Source of the DNA: KBS-83 sp051025295
GTDB lineage: Bacteria; Acidobacteriota; Terriglobia; Terriglobales; Acidobacteriaceae
Reading direction: 5' to 3' (one strand)
Length of the DNA stretch: 64,000 bases
Assembly (NCBI GenBank): GCA_051025295.1
Contig: JBMGJV010000017.1
Shown: positions 53,163 to 62,185 of the stretch, piece by piece
Layout: each line of letters starts with the position of its first letter
Position numbering within the stretch: the stretch's first letter is position 1
Notes under the pieces: model-generated
The model's input: the letters and a program-made list of their open reading frames with translations, nothing else
Told to the model about the DNA's origin: nothing
Databases searched by the model: none
Made by a program: the position numbers and the translations under genes

Positions 53163-55001
53163 CTAGCGTGAAGCCTCCTGCTCGATCTGTGTGTCTACGT
53201 GGGTTTGGAGGGCGGCGAGACTCGCGTCCGTGAAGGCAGGTGGCGCATGAAGGATCGCGAGCAGCCGCTGATACAAGCGGGAGCGCATCGCGTGGCGGTC
53301 CTGCGCGCGTGTGATGTAGCGGATCACGACCTCGAGGCTGCCGCTGGGCCGCAGCTCGACGATGGGGTCGGCGCTGAGTGTGCCCAGGTTGCCGCTGGCC
53401 TGCCGCAGCCGACGCCATTCCCGCGTGGCGAGTTCGCGATCTTCGCGCGTGATCTCGTCGACTGCCTCGCGGATCGCATCGGTCACCGCATAGATGTCTT
53501 CGCCGGCAGGCAATGGGAAGTGCAGCTCCTCCCACAGCCACTGTCCGGCGGTGGAGAAGTTGAAGTAGTGGCCTTCGATGGCGTAGCTGTTCATGAAGGC
53601 GACGCGCCGTCCGGTGGGCCGGCCACTCTCTGTCCAGTTGCCGGTTTCGAGTAGCGTGGTGCGCAGCAGGCCGACCTCGACCACCTCGCCGCCGACGCCA
53701 TTGATCTCGACCCAGTCGCCGACGCGGACGCCATTGCGGCCCATCAGGATGAACCAGCCGCAGAAGGCGACGATGAAGTCCTTGAGCACAACGGTGAGGC
53801 CGGCCGTGGCGAGGCCGATGATGGTGGGCGTCTGCGTGGGCGTGCCGAACAGCAGGATGAGAATGAGGGCGATGCCGACGAGCTGCACGCTAAACGAGAG
53901 CACAAACTGCAGCGTCTGCTGGCGGCGGTGGTCGAGCAACGTGCGGCTGGTGAGGAAGCGGCGCAGCAGCCGGCCGGTGAGCATGGTGACGACGATGATG
54001 CCGACAAGAAACAGGCACGCGCGCAGGATGCGGTGGACAACCGTGCGCTGCTGCGCGAGCACCAGCGCGTCCCACTTCGCGTAGGTATCGCCGAGCGCAT
54101 TCAGGTCGCGGATGCGGCGCTCGGATTCGGTGATGGCCTGGCGGCTGGCGGCCATAGCGTGCAGCTGGCTCACATCGGAACCGGTGGTGACGGGTTGGCC
54201 GGTGACCACCGGCGGTGCTGCCGTATCGACCTGGGCGGCGATCTGATTCCTCTGTTGCAACAGAGACTGTGCCATGTGCTGAGCAGCCGTCTGGGCGGTG
54301 ACCAGCTGGCGATGACGGCTGCGCAGGGACGACAGGGCGCGCAGCTTGCCGACGAGCGAACGCAGGGCCTGCGGCGTTTCGAGCGCTTCGGTTTCGGACG
54401 CGGAGGCGGCCGTCTCCTCCTTGTGCGCGGACTCGTGCTCATCGAGCGCCTGCTGGATCAGCGCATGACGATCTGCGCCGAGCCGGATCAGGGTCTGATG
54501 GAGCTCGTCCGCCTCGTCGATATCGAGCGCGAGTTGTGCCTCCGCGAGCTGCAGGGTGGCGTCGTCCGGGGCGGATTTCTGCTTCAGGGTGGCGACATTG
54601 GCCTGCTCGCCACGGATGCGCTCCTCGAGTGCGCGGACGCGCTGCGCCACGGGAAGAGCCTCACCTTTGAGCGGGAGGGGCTGGACGGTGGCGTTGCGCA
54701 GCGCCGTGGCAAAGGCCTGGTCCACCTCATTGTCGGCCAGGCGCAGTGCCTGGTCGGCGAACCGGTGCTCCTGCTCGACCGCTGCCTGGGTGGCCAGGTC
54801 CCGCGCTGTTCGCAGGGGCGACTGGTCGACCATGCCGGGGGTGGCTGGCGAGAAGGCGACGTGCGACTCAAGCGAAGGGTCTCCGCTCGAGATCAACTGT
54901 TCGCTGACGAACAGGGCGAGGAACAGCAGGAGCAGGGTGCCGAGCGCACCGAAGCGACGCATCCGGCTCAAGGGTCGGCGGATCAGGGGGAGTCGATTCA
55001 T
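53163..55001 (-). CDS. MscS-family mechanosensitive ion channel with coiled-coil N-domain
   Basis: A 612-aa channel that would release solutes on hypo-osmotic shock. A first membrane segment (about 15-35) is followed by a long helical, Gln/Ala/Glu-rich periplasmic region (40-290) with coiled-coil character, as in MscK-like proteins. Then come several transmembrane helices, the pore-lining TM3-like PTIIGLATAGLTVVLKDFIV and the beta-domain GRNGVRVGDWVEINGVGGEV and GLLRTTLLET. The C-terminal cytoplasmic domain ends near EEASR. The ATG at 55001 fits the signal-like start. A frame open 98 codons upstream overlaps the 58-aa gene and is not used. Confidence 0.9.
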   Translation of the reverse strand: MNRLPLIRRPLSRMRRFGALGTLLLLFLALFVSEQLISSGDPSLESHVAFSPATPGMVDQSPLRTARDLATQAAVEQEHRFADQALRLADNEVDQAFATALRNATVQPLPLKGEALPVAQRVRALEERIRGEQANVATLKQKSAPDDATLQLAEAQLALDIDEADELHQTLIRLGADRHALIQQALDEHESAHKEETAASASETEALETPQALRSLVGKLRALSSLRSRHRQLVTAQTAAQHMAQSLLQQRNQIAAQVDTAAPPVVTGQPVTTGSDVSQLHAMAASRQAITESERRIRDLNALGDTYAKWDALVLAQQRTVVHRILRACLFLVGIIVVTMLTGRLLRRFLTSRTLLDHRRQQTLQFVLSFSVQLVGIALILILLFGTPTQTPTIIGLATAGLTVVLKDFIVAFCGWFILMGRNGVRVGDWVEINGVGGEVVEVGLLRTTLLETGNWTESGRPTGRRVAFMNSYAIEGHYFNFSTAGQWLWEELHFPLPAGEDIYAVTDAIREAVDEITREDRELATREWRRLRQASGNLGTLSADPIVELRPSGSLEVVIRYITRAQDRHAMRSRLYQRLLAILHAPPAFTDASLAALQTHVDTQIEQEASR

Positions 55002-55081
55002 AGCAGTTCCGGGATCGGGCGCAGCACGCTCCGCTCGAGTGTACGGAATCTGGCAGCCGGTGCCACTCCGCGCGAGGTGCA

Positions 55082-55109
55082 TTGACTCTTTAGGAACCGC
55101 GGGTACAAT
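55082..55109 (+). promoter_or_regulatory. Sigma-70-type promoter of the 58-aa gene
   Basis: TTGACT (55082-55087), a 16-nt spacer, then TACAAT (55104-55109). This is the best two-part promoter in the window. The transcript would have a leader of about 60 nt. Confidence 0.65.
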
Positions 55110-55174
55110 CAGCGCATACCGGGCCGCACCCGCAGAGCTGTGGCCGTCGGCACATTCAGCCAACTTCCAAGAAC

Positions 55175-55351
55175 ATGCCAGAGATCTGCAAGCATCCCAA
55201 GGTTCGCGTTGTCGCCCGCGAGGACGACGTGGAATATGTCGAGTGCGAAGAGTGCGGCGAGGTATTTGACGCCGACGAATACAAGGAAATGACACAAGAC
55301 GCGAACGAGGACGAGCTCATCGTCGACCAAGTCACCGACGAAGAGGCCTGA
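55175..55351 (+). CDS. Small acidic Cys-containing protein, 58 aa
   Basis: ATG 55175 to TGA 55351. The sequence begins PEICKHPKVRVVAREDDVEY and continues VECEECGEVFDADEYKEM, giving C5-x-H and C24-EE-C27, a compact zinc-ribbon-like set of ligands. The rest is strongly acidic (DANEDELIVDQVTDEEA). A two-part promoter stands upstream. It is divergent from the MscS gene and converges on pgsA (6 bp between stops). Zinc binding is inferred; function unknown. Confidence 0.7.
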   Translation: MPEICKHPKVRVVAREDDVEYVECEECGEVFDADEYKEMTQDANEDELIVDQVTDEEA

Positions 55352-55357
55352 GCCGGA

Positions 55358-55969
55358 TCAAAGCGCGTGGGTCGACTCGTCTGAACCGAGCCGGCTCGCC
55401 TCCCGCCATGTGTAGTGGAACCACGAAACCAAGGTCAGCACAAAGGTAGCGATGAGCGCGAACCGCCGCGCCTCCTGCAGCAGCGGGGCTGGGTAGCACG
55501 CTACCCAGAGAGTCATGGCCACAGCGAGGATCTGCGCGATCGTGTTTGCCTTGCCCCAGAGGCTGGGACGGAACTCACGCAGCCCTGTGCTGGCGTAGAG
55601 CAGCGCCGCCACGACCAGGATGCCGACATCGCGGCTGAACACCAGGATGGTCACGCGGCGCGGAATCAGTCCCTGGTGCATGAGGACGAGGAATAGCGTG
55701 CTCAGCAGCAGCTTGTCGGCGACCGGGTCCAGGTATTCGCCGAGACGCGTGCGCTGCTGCAGCAGCCGGGCGAGCAGGCCGTCCAGCCCGTCACTGATGC
55801 CGGCCAGGATGAACAGGGCGAAGGCCGTGCGGTAGCGTGCATCCAGCACCGCGGTGACCAGAAACGGAATGATGCAGAGCCGCAGGAAGGTCAGCTGGTT
55901 GGGCGCGGCGCGAAGGTCTTTCAGCACGGGTCGGTGGTCACGGGCATGCGGGGCGGGGTGCGGCGGCAA
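55358..55969 (-). CDS. pgsA: CDP-alcohol phosphatidyltransferase (probable PgsA)
   Basis: A membrane enzyme that makes phosphatidylglycerol-phosphate from CDP-diacylglycerol and glycerol-3-phosphate. The family signature is complete: SDGLDGLLARLLQQRTRLGE followed by YLDPVADK, i.e. D-x2-DG-x2-AR-x8-G-x3-D-x3-D. Five to six membrane helices surround it. At about 203 aa the size fits PgsA, though other CDP-alcohol acceptors cannot be excluded. The start is uncertain: a TTG at 55969 opens the frame, while a GTG at 55927 would give a more typical N-terminus before LKDLRAAPNQLTFLR. Confidence 0.82.
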   Translation of the reverse strand: MPPHPAPHARDHRPVLKDLRAAPNQLTFLRLCIIPFLVTAVLDARYRTAFALFILAGISDGLDGLLARLLQQRTRLGEYLDPVADKLLLSTLFLVLMHQGLIPRRVTILVFSRDVGILVVAALLYASTGLREFRPSLWGKANTIAQILAVAMTLWVACYPAPLLQEARRFALIATFVLTLVSWFHYTWREASRLGSDESTHAL

Positions 55970-56051
55970 CGCGCAACCTGCTGTGAATCAATCTACCGTA
56001 TGGCGCGCCCCGGGACCAACGGATGCGCCTGCCGGAGGCGGGCCGCCTTGC

Positions 56052-56057
56052 TATACT
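56052..56057 (+). promoter_or_regulatory. -10 box of tRNA-Val
   Basis: TATACT, 23 nt before the mature tRNA 5' end. No clear -35. Confidence 0.45.
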
Positions 56058-56080
56058 GGAAGCGCTGCAACATCAGGTGC

Positions 56081-56157
56081 AGGCGCGTAGCTCAGTTGGT
56101 TAGAGCGCTACCTTGACACGGTAGAGGTCAGGAGTTCGAGTCTCCTCGTGCCTACCA
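56081..56157 (+). tRNA. tRNA-Val (anticodon GAC)
   Basis: A 77-nt cloverleaf. Acceptor stem AGGCGCG/CGTGCCT contains one G-T pair. The anticodon arm is CTACC-TTGACAC-GGTAG, with GAC at positions 34-36. The T-arm contains GTTCGAGTC. Discriminator A and an encoded CCA end the gene at 56157. Confidence 0.95.
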
Positions 56158-56273
56158 TTTCTTTCTGCAATAGCACCTCTTTCCTTCACATGACGGTGAC
56201 GTGGCTGTGTCATCTGTTGCCTTGCGCGCGGGCGCGTACTCGCGTCTCCATTCGGAAATGAGGCGCTCCGGCG

Positions 56274-59144
56274 TTAGGCGGGGAGCGGAGTCATGGCAAA
56301 GGCGGTCTGCACGCGGTCGCGGCCGGCATGCTTGGCTTCGTAGAGGGCCGCGTCGGCCTTGCTCAGGAGCGTCTCGATCGTCTCAGCAGGTGAGCTGTAG
56401 TTCACCAGTCCAAAGCTGCAGGTAACGCGCAACTCGGTGGTGCCCACGAGGAACGTCTCACTGCGAATGACACGGCGCAGTTGCTCGGCACGGGCGCGGG
56501 CGTCCATTGCTTCGCAGTTTGGCAGCACGATGACGAACTCTTCGCCGCCGTAGCGGCCGATCGTGTCATAGGGGCGCAGTTCCTGGGCTAGCCGCTGCGC
56601 CGCCTCGCGGAGCACCTGGTCGCCGGCCAGGTGGCCGTGTGTGTCGTTGATTGCCTTGAAGTGGTCGAAGTCGAGCAGGATGAGCGAGAGCGGTGACTGC
56701 GCACGCCGGGCTCGCTCGAGTTCGCGGCCCAGCGTCTCGACGAGCGAGGAGCGGTTCCACAGCCCGGTGAGGCCGTCGTGCGTGGCACGGTCATGCAGCT
56801 CCCTGGTGCGCTCCGCGACCAGAGCTTCGAGTTCGCGCTGTCGTTTGAGCAGCGATTGATGCCGCCACCTCCACAAGGATCCCGCCATGCCGGCGAGAGC
56901 GAAAGTGCCGGCGCTATAGAACCACCAGGTCTGCCACCACGGTGGCGTCATGGTGAATTGGAGCGTAATCGGGCTTGAATCCTTGTGGGTGTACCGATCG
57001 TGGGCGACGACCTGGAACGTGTACGCGCCCGCGGGCAGTTGCGGGTAGCGCGCCTGACCGGAGGTGGTGTAGACCCAGTCCTGGTCCTGCCCGCTGAGGC
57101 GGTAGCGATAGCAGATCGCGCCTTCATGCAGATACGAATTGGTGGCGAAGTGCAAGGTCAGCGGGGCACGCGTCCATGGGTACGAGAGCGCCTGATCAAC
57201 GGGGAGGTTCTCTCTGCCGAGCGCCATTGAGGTGACACGCAATCCCGGCGCGGGATGGAGAAGCACTCTCTCGGGATCGTTAATGTGCGTCAAGCCGTTA
57301 CTTGTGCCGATGTAGACGCTGCCGTCCTGCGCGGATAGGAAGCTGTACTGGTCGAGGTCGTTCCAGATGAGCCCGTCCTCCTGCGTGAAGCGCGACCAGT
57401 GCCGCCCGTTGAAGACGTCGATGCCGTGATCGCTGCCTGCCCAGATCCAGCCGCGGCTGTCGGAGGCAAGCAGGGTGACCGAGTTCGACGCCAGCGGTGA
57501 GCGTTCGACATGCTGGACCGCGACAACCTGATCACCCTGCAGCTTCAGGTGGGCGAGTCCCTTAAATACGCCGTTGATCCACAGATCACCGCCGCCATCG
57601 AAGACAAGCTCCATGGTGCGGCTGAAGAGCTCATGCTCGTTTGCCTGCACTTGCGTCCAGACGCCCTGGTGGAGGTGGAAGAGCCTGTCTGGCACCGCGG
57701 CGTAGCAATCGCCGGCGTTCCGGCAGAGGGCGCCATAGACCGGCTGGCCAGGAGGGAGCCCCGGAATGGGCAGCAACTCGATCTTTCCGGAGCGGCGCGT
57801 CACGGAAAAGAGACCTGCCTTGGTGGTGATCCAGAGCTCCTGCCCCGGACCGCGGAGAAGGTGCCAGATGCGACCGGGCGCATGAATGCTGGCGGTCTTG
57901 CCACCAGGAGCGAGGGCCACAAGCTGATCGGGACTCTGCACTGCCCAGAGTGTGCGGTCGGCAGTGACGAGAGTCATGATCGCCTGACGCCCGCGCAGAG
58001 CGGGAGAGGTAAGCGTCTCGATGTGCCCGGCGTTCGGAAGCATCCGGTTCACGCCGCCATGAGTCGCGACGTAAATGTCGCCGTTTGGGGACTGACTGAG
58101 TCCCCAGATGAGCGAACTGCTGAGGCCGTCGGTGGTTGTCCAACTTTCGACGTTCCCGAGCCCGATCGTCTTCAGCAGGCCTTTGCCGGCAAGGCCGATC
58201 CAGATTGCTCCGTCGCGTGTGCTGCCGACGGAGACCGGCACCGCATCCGGAAATCCCTGCTGCCCGGTCAGCACGCGCCAGTCGCCCTTCTCCCAGACCA
58301 GCAGATCGTTTTTTCCCGGCATGAAGATGCGGCCGGCTGTGTCCTCGGCCAGAGAGGAGTAGCGAAGCTGGGTTGGATCCGCCGTTCCCGTGCCATCGCG
58401 GAGCAGGAAGCGATCGCCGCCGCGGGGCAGGTATAGAACATGATGCGTGCCGCGTACCCACAGGCCGCCGTCGTGGTCTGGCAGCATGCGCTCCCAATCG
58501 TCTTTCGGAACGCCTTGTGATTCGCGCCAACTGCGCAGCTTGCCATTCGTGACCGTGACCAGGCCATCGCCCGCCGCGAGCCACAATCGTCCTGCCTGGT
58601 CCAGCCCGACGCTGCGGATCTCTTCGAAATCCTTCGGCAGCCCGAGCGCCTGTACCTGGTTCTCAGCCACCCACTCATCGCCCCGAGGGGTAAATGCGAG
58701 CAGCTCTCCCGCTTCAGTAACGGCTAGCATTCCATCCGCCAGCGGGGCCAAGGCATCCCGCTCCGGCAGGCGGACGCGGTTTGTGCCGTAGCGGACCTGG
58801 CGGAAGGTGGGCTCGTTTGCCGCGTCACCCACAAACAATCCGGCGGTGGTGCCGACCCAGAGACGGCCCGCATTGTCTTCCTTCAGAGCAATCACCTGCC
58901 CGATGCCACAGCTCTCTCCGAAGGGCTGAAAGCGCACGCCGTCGTAGCGGAACAGCCCATTTTCGGTGCCGACCCAGAGGGAATCATCATGGGTCTGCAG
59001 AAGGATGCGGACGCCTAGATTGTCCAGGCCCTCGGCTTGCCCGTACTGGCGGAAGGACACACGCTGCGCGAGGCCGGGAAACAGGCTCAGCAGAGCCAGA
59101 CCCTGGACGCACACGATCAGACCGAGCTTGCGCAGTTGTCCCAT
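56274..59144 (-). CDS. Beta-propeller sensor with Y_Y_Y domain and GGDEF diguanylate cyclase
   Basis: A 956-aa one-component sensor. After a signal peptide (GLIVCVQGLALLSLFPGLAQ) come repeats of the two-component-regulator propeller type (LLQTHDDSLWVGTENGLFRY, LKEDNAGRLWVGTTAGLFVG, and others up to about residue 680), then a Y_Y_Y domain (YRYRLSGQDQDWVYTTSGQA), one membrane helix (WWFYSAGTFALAGMAGSLW), a short coiled coil and a GGDEF domain. The active-site loop is GGEEF (866-870). An inhibitory-site RPYD (857-860) lies five residues before it. It should make cyclic di-GMP in response to a periplasmic, perhaps sugar, ligand. The ATG at 59144 fits the signal peptide; the frame is open a further 71 codons. 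It is divergent from the GH42 gene. Confidence 0.9.
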   Translation of the reverse strand: MGQLRKLGLIVCVQGLALLSLFPGLAQRVSFRQYGQAEGLDNLGVRILLQTHDDSLWVGTENGLFRYDGVRFQPFGESCGIGQVIALKEDNAGRLWVGTTAGLFVGDAANEPTFRQVRYGTNRVRLPERDALAPLADGMLAVTEAGELLAFTPRGDEWVAENQVQALGLPKDFEEIRSVGLDQAGRLWLAAGDGLVTVTNGKLRSWRESQGVPKDDWERMLPDHDGGLWVRGTHHVLYLPRGGDRFLLRDGTGTADPTQLRYSSLAEDTAGRIFMPGKNDLLVWEKGDWRVLTGQQGFPDAVPVSVGSTRDGAIWIGLAGKGLLKTIGLGNVESWTTTDGLSSSLIWGLSQSPNGDIYVATHGGVNRMLPNAGHIETLTSPALRGRQAIMTLVTADRTLWAVQSPDQLVALAPGGKTASIHAPGRIWHLLRGPGQELWITTKAGLFSVTRRSGKIELLPIPGLPPGQPVYGALCRNAGDCYAAVPDRLFHLHQGVWTQVQANEHELFSRTMELVFDGGGDLWINGVFKGLAHLKLQGDQVVAVQHVERSPLASNSVTLLASDSRGWIWAGSDHGIDVFNGRHWSRFTQEDGLIWNDLDQYSFLSAQDGSVYIGTSNGLTHINDPERVLLHPAPGLRVTSMALGRENLPVDQALSYPWTRAPLTLHFATNSYLHEGAICYRYRLSGQDQDWVYTTSGQARYPQLPAGAYTFQVVAHDRYTHKDSSPITLQFTMTPPWWQTWWFYSAGTFALAGMAGSLWRWRHQSLLKRQRELEALVAERTRELHDRATHDGLTGLWNRSSLVETLGRELERARRAQSPLSLILLDFDHFKAINDTHGHLAGDQVLREAAQRLAQELRPYDTIGRYGGEEFVIVLPNCEAMDARARAEQLRRVIRSETFLVGTTELRVTCSFGLVNYSSPAETIETLLSKADAALYEAKHAGRDRVQTAFAMTPLPA

Positions 59145-59358
59145 CAGGAGGTTTATCGACAGAAGGTAAGGAGATCTGCGATTACTTTTGGCACGGGCGC
59201 GCCGGGGTGTTTTGTGATGGCTGCGAGGGCTGGCGTCGGCACGCCCGGCAGACTGAGGCATTGTCTCCGTGTCGGCGTGGGCCGCTGGTTGACTGGCCAG
59301 GCGGTGTCGGGGCGCAGAAAACGGTTTCGTTGGACTGGCCCGCTTGCTGAGGAGCAAG

Positions 59359-61584
59359 ATGGCTGCTCATGTCGGGTGGCTCCGCGCCGCCAGGCATTCA
59401 CTTCTACAGGTGACGAGGCCGGGTTTGTCTGTAATGCGCGATAGCCAATCTTTTCTGCGGAGCCACAGGACGCCCCGCTCGATTCTTGCTGCTCTCCTTT
59501 GTTGCACCACTGTGGGGGTGGCCCAGGCTCCGCCGCCAGCGGCGCCGGTTCCGGGACCGACCGAGATACTGTATGGGGCGGCCTACTACAGCGAATACGA
59601 GCCGTACGACCGACTGGACCAGGACATCGCCCTGATGAAGAAGGCCGGGCTGAACGTGGTCCGGATGGGCGAGTCCACGTGGAGCCTGTGGGAGCCGCGG
59701 GACGGTCAGTTCGAGTACGCGTGGATGGATCGCGTGGTCGATGCCATGGGTAAGGCCGGGATCAAAGTCATCATGGGCACGCCGACTTACTCAATCCCGA
59801 CGTGGCTTTATCACGAGCACCCAGAGATTCTGGTGCGCCCGCTCGGCGGCGGTCAGTCGTACTACGGCATGCGACAGAACATGGACACGGATAACGCGGA
59901 TTATCGCCGCTACTCGCAGCGCGTGATCGTGAACATGGTCGAGCACTACAAGAACAATCCCAATGTGATTGGCTGGCAGCTCGACAACGAGACAGCCTCG
60001 TACAACGCGGCGAATCCCGATGTAGTGGATGGATTCTTTCGCTACCTGAAGAAGAAATATGTCACCACCGATGAGCTGAATCGCCGCTGGTTTCTGAACT
60101 ACTGGGGCGAGGACGTGAACGGCTGGGAGAACATGCCGGGACCGGACAAGCCGCAGAGCACGGCCTACAAGCTCGAGTGGTCGCGCTGGGAGCAGATGCG
60201 GGTGACGGACTTCCTGGGCTGGCAGGCTGACCTGGTGCGGCAACACCGCGGGGCTCGGCAGTTCGTCACGACCGACTACGGCGGCATGATGAAAAGCGAC
60301 GTGAACGAGTACGAGGTCGCGCGACATCTCGATGTTGTGGCTGACAATATCTATCACCCCACGCAGGACCGGATGGATGGTTGGCAGCAGGCGATCCAGG
60401 GCGATTACAGCCGCTCGCTGCAGCATGCGAATTTTCTAGTCACCGAGACGAACGCGCAGACCACGGACTGGAGCTCGTCTTTCCAGTACCCGCCTTATGA
60501 CGGGCAGCTCCGGCTGGATGTGTACACGCATCTGTCGAACGGTGCCAACATGGTCGAGTACTGGCACTGGGCCACTATCCACAGCGGGCAGGAGACGTAC
60601 TGGAAGGGCGTGCTGTCGCACGATCTGGAGCCGAATCGCGCGTACGCTGAGGTGTCGCGCACCGGCAACGAGCTGAAGCGGATCGCGCCGGAGCTGGCGA
60701 ACCTGAAGCTCGCGAATGACGTCGCGATTCTGTGGAGCTCCGATTCGCTGAACGCGCTGACGTTCATGCCGATCCGGCTCGCGGACGAGCGCAATCAGTG
60801 GGGGCAGGAGCAGGCCGACTACACGCTCGTCGCGAACCAGATGCATCGCGCGCTGTACGACCTGCATGTCGGTACGGACTTCGTCTTTCCGCAGGACGCG
60901 GACTTCTCACGCTACAAGCTGCTGATTGTGCCGCCGCTTTACATTGCGGACGATGCGCTGCTGAACAAGATCTCCGCGTATGTGAAGAACGGGGGCCACG
61001 TGCTGATGGCGTTCAAGAGCGGATTCGCGAATGAGGATTCAGCAGTGCGCTGGGTGAAGGCGCCGGGACCGCTGCATGAGGCGGCCGGATTCACGTATCA
61101 GGAGTTTTCGAACCTGGCGCAGCCGCTGAAGCTGAAGGGGAATCCGTTCGGGGTGGGCGATGCCGATAACACGGTCAGTCGCTGGGCGGAATTTCTGATG
61201 ACTGACCATGCCGAACCGCTGGCCTGGTATGACCATCCATTCTTCGGCAAGTGGCCGGCGGTGACGCGGAACCATTACGGCTCGGGTAGCTTGACCTATG
61301 AGGGCACGTATCTTTCGGCAGCGTTGCAGAAGAGCGTGACAGAAGGCGCACTGAAGGATGCGGGCATCGCGCAAGTCGATCAGGCGTTGCCGGCCAGTGT
61401 GCACGCGCGCCATGGCGTGAACGGCAACGGGAAGCACATTGACTACTACCTGAACAACTCGAGCGAGCCGCAGAGCTTTGCGTATCCGGTGAACGGCGGC
61501 ACAGATTTGCCGACGGGCAAGAAGATTGCCAAGGGTGCGAATGTGACGGTCGGGCCGTGGGATGTGTTGATCGTGGAGGAGTGA
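59359..61584 (+). CDS. Glycoside hydrolase family 42 beta-galactosidase, exported
   Basis: A 741-aa enzyme. The catalytic barrel starts ILYGAAYYSEYEPYDRLDQD. The acid/base Glu211 is in GWQLDNETASYN. The nucleophile Glu363 is in FLVTETNAQTTDWSS. The trimerisation-like domain follows (VAILWSSDSLNALTFMP ... YKLLIVPPLYIADDALL), with a C-terminal beta domain ending VGPWDVLIVEE. It hydrolyses terminal beta-galactosides. GAGGAG 5 nt before ATG 59359 supports that start, but an ATG at 59434 would place the signal peptide (SILAALLCCTTVGVAQA) closer to the N-terminus. Divergent from the propeller-GGDEF sensor. Confidence 0.92.
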   Translation: MAAHVGWLRAARHSLLQVTRPGLSVMRDSQSFLRSHRTPRSILAALLCCTTVGVAQAPPPAAPVPGPTEILYGAAYYSEYEPYDRLDQDIALMKKAGLNVVRMGESTWSLWEPRDGQFEYAWMDRVVDAMGKAGIKVIMGTPTYSIPTWLYHEHPEILVRPLGGGQSYYGMRQNMDTDNADYRRYSQRVIVNMVEHYKNNPNVIGWQLDNETASYNAANPDVVDGFFRYLKKKYVTTDELNRRWFLNYWGEDVNGWENMPGPDKPQSTAYKLEWSRWEQMRVTDFLGWQADLVRQHRGARQFVTTDYGGMMKSDVNEYEVARHLDVVADNIYHPTQDRMDGWQQAIQGDYSRSLQHANFLVTETNAQTTDWSSSFQYPPYDGQLRLDVYTHLSNGANMVEYWHWATIHSGQETYWKGVLSHDLEPNRAYAEVSRTGNELKRIAPELANLKLANDVAILWSSDSLNALTFMPIRLADERNQWGQEQADYTLVANQMHRALYDLHVGTDFVFPQDADFSRYKLLIVPPLYIADDALLNKISAYVKNGGHVLMAFKSGFANEDSAVRWVKAPGPLHEAAGFTYQEFSNLAQPLKLKGNPFGVGDADNTVSRWAEFLMTDHAEPLAWYDHPFFGKWPAVTRNHYGSGSLTYEGTYLSAALQKSVTEGALKDAGIAQVDQALPASVHARHGVNGNGKHIDYYLNNSSEPQSFAYPVNGGTDLPTGKKIAKGANVTVGPWDVLIVEE

Positions 61585-61593
61585 TCCTCCACG
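61572..61593 (+). terminator. Hairpin at the end of the GH42 gene
   Basis: CGTGGAGGA/TCCTCCACG with loop GTGA, overlapping the stop codon. There is no T-tract, so it may stabilise the 3' end rather than terminate. Confidence 0.35.
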
Positions 61594-61683
61594 GCATCGC
61601 CTAAGATTGGAGAGGGCTGACGGACAGACTCGTCCAGCGACACATCTCACGTAACACGCGACCCACGATCAACCAGGAGCACT

Positions 61684-62112
61684 ATGGACCGGAAAGCAAC
61701 AGCGGAATGGCACGGCGGGCTGAAGGACGGCAACGGCAAGATCTCGAGCGACAGTGGCGTGCTGAAGGACGCGCAATACTCATTCAGCACGCGGTTTGAG
61801 AACGGCATAGGGACGAACCCGGAAGAGCTGATCGCGGCAGCCCACGCCGGCTGCTTCACGATGGCGCTGAGCGCCCAGTTGAGCAACGCGGGGCTGAAGC
61901 CGGAGTCGATCGACACCACGGCCGCCGTCACCCTGGGCCGCAAGGATGAGAAGCCGACCATCACGCACATCAAGCTGACTACGCGCGCGAAGGTGCCAGG
62001 GGCGGATGCGGCAGCGTTCGACAAGGCAGCGCAGGAAGCAAAGTCGGGCTGCCCGATCTCGCGCCTGTTCGCGGGCAACACGGAGATCACCCTCGACGCG
62101 ACGCTCGTCTAG
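61684..62112 (+). CDS. OsmC-family peroxiredoxin
   Basis: A 142-aa thiol peroxidase of the OsmC/Ohr superfamily that reduces organic hydroperoxides. The peroxidatic Cys57 is in AAAHAGCFTMALS and the resolving Cys123 in AKSGCPISRLF. The N-terminal MDRKATAEWHGGLKDGNGKI is OsmC-like rather than Ohr. AGGAG lies 6 nt before the ATG. Cytoplasmic. Complements the catalase elsewhere in the window. A hairpin follows. Confidence 0.93.
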   Translation: MDRKATAEWHGGLKDGNGKISSDSGVLKDAQYSFSTRFENGIGTNPEELIAAAHAGCFTMALSAQLSNAGLKPESIDTTAAVTLGRKDEKPTITHIKLTTRAKVPGADAAAFDKAAQEAKSGCPISRLFAGNTEITLDATLV

Positions 62113-62132
62113 CGACCGCAACCACACAGCAA

Positions 62133-62166
62133 AAGCGCCGTGCCAACACTAAGGGGTACGGCGCTT
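62133..62166. terminator. Hairpin between the OsmC gene and the convergent HDINN gene
   Basis: Stem AAGCGCCGT/ACGGCGCTT with a 16-nt loop, followed by GGCATTTGTTT on the plus strand. AAAA precedes it, giving a T-run on the minus strand, so it may serve both genes. Confidence 0.6.
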
Positions 62167-62185
62167 GGCATTTGTTTGAGAGGCT

